From assembly GCF_037975245.1 (NCBI RefSeq), contig NC_092569.1, forward strand, positions 17,217,501 to 17,281,500: 64,000 nucleotides of DNA. Reading direction: 5' to 3'. The position numbers and the translations under genes were made by a program. This document shows positions 63,724-64,000 of the stretch, in pieces (positions within the stretch are counted from its first letter, which is position 1; each line of letters starts with the position of its first letter). Source of the DNA: Apostichopus japonicus. Taxonomy: Eukaryota; Echinodermata; Holothuroidea; Aspidochirotida; Stichopodidae. Below the pieces are notes generated by a model. The model was given only the letters and a program-made list of their open reading frames with translations. It was not told where the DNA came from and did no database searches.

Positions 63724-64000
63724 CTGTAACAAAGAGAGAAAAACATTTACAATTTTGAAAATATGCTTTGTGTTCAATTTGTCACGAAATCATGTCACCG
63801 TATACTGATACTTTACATTTAAAGAAAATCCTACCAAGAAATTGACAATTAACTGTGATTTTAGGAGACGATTAAAAAACGCAACCGGAAAAATAGAATT
63901 AAATATTTGTCTGTAGTAACATGAACTCCTTAACATCATATTTGATACATATATCATTTTCTGTGTTAGATTATTTTGCTTTCATTTTTTCTCACCCTTT
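63724..64000 (-). other. Gene 4 intron 2 (continues past window)
   Basis: Collinear with 13038-13320. No exon seen. By alignment, exon 2 should lie roughly 350-400 bases beyond the edge. Confidence 0.6.

Overview
The window looks like AT-rich nuclear DNA from an animal, most likely a marine invertebrate. An echinoderm, perhaps a sea cucumber, would fit, but the sequence alone does not settle this. The reasons are split genes with GT-AG introns, secreted fibrinogen-related domains joined to TIL and EGF modules, Penelope-like and hAT relics, long (TA)n arrays and many G-runs of 10-17 bases. Nothing looks prokaryotic.

The main content is a head-to-tail array of minus-strand genes for secreted fibrinogen-domain (FReD) proteins. 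Gene 2 (9015-17088) is complete: eight exons with consistent phases encode 556 residues. The order is signal peptide, half FReD (first two FReD exons only), TIL domain, TILa/EGF-like module, and a second, complete FReD. Gene 3 (41377-49129) has the same eight exons but a one-base phase error and an in-frame TGA at the end of exon 4. Gene 4 (59289-63723) has exons 3-8 and runs off the right edge. Gene 1 shows only its signal-peptide exon (3218-3298) and runs off the left edge. The second FReD carries a Tyr/Cys-rich insertion of about 30 residues where this fold normally has a short loop beside the ligand site. It is the most unusual coding feature here, and its length differs between paralogues.

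The array has a higher-order period. Position 1 aligns with about 45894, and the similarity runs to both window ends. Gene 1 therefore pairs with gene 3 and gene 2 with gene 4, giving a two-gene unit of about 45.9 kb. Pieces of the upstream spacer recur in more decayed form near 17.4-19.5, 25.3-30.1, 33.8-35.6 and 54.1-56.9 kb. Each signal-peptide exon is preceded by the same promoter-like block: an AT-rich TATA-like stretch, a kappaB-like GGAAACTTCC and a CRE-like TGACGTAA.

Between genes 2 and 3 (17-41 kb) are spacer duplicates and mobile-element debris: two Penelope-like tails with hammerhead-like motifs, a 414-bp hAT-type element with an 8-bp target duplication, a 1.4-kb inverted-terminus insertion, the C-terminal tail of a hAT transposase, a degenerate CCAAT-motif array, and unrecognised ORF relics at 31.3-32.1 kb. 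Between genes 3 and 4 a 4.6-kb element (49477-54118) with CACTG...CAGTG ends and TA target duplication interrupts the duplicated spacer. It holds subterminal TTAGTC repeats, a roughly 1.4-kb inverted-repeat array and two exon-like ORFs.

By family knowledge, FReD proteins of this kind act outside the cell as pattern-recognition lectins or matrix proteins. The array, the tyrosine-rich loops and the kappaB/CRE-like promoter block fit a diversifying immune or adhesive lectin family. That role is inference.
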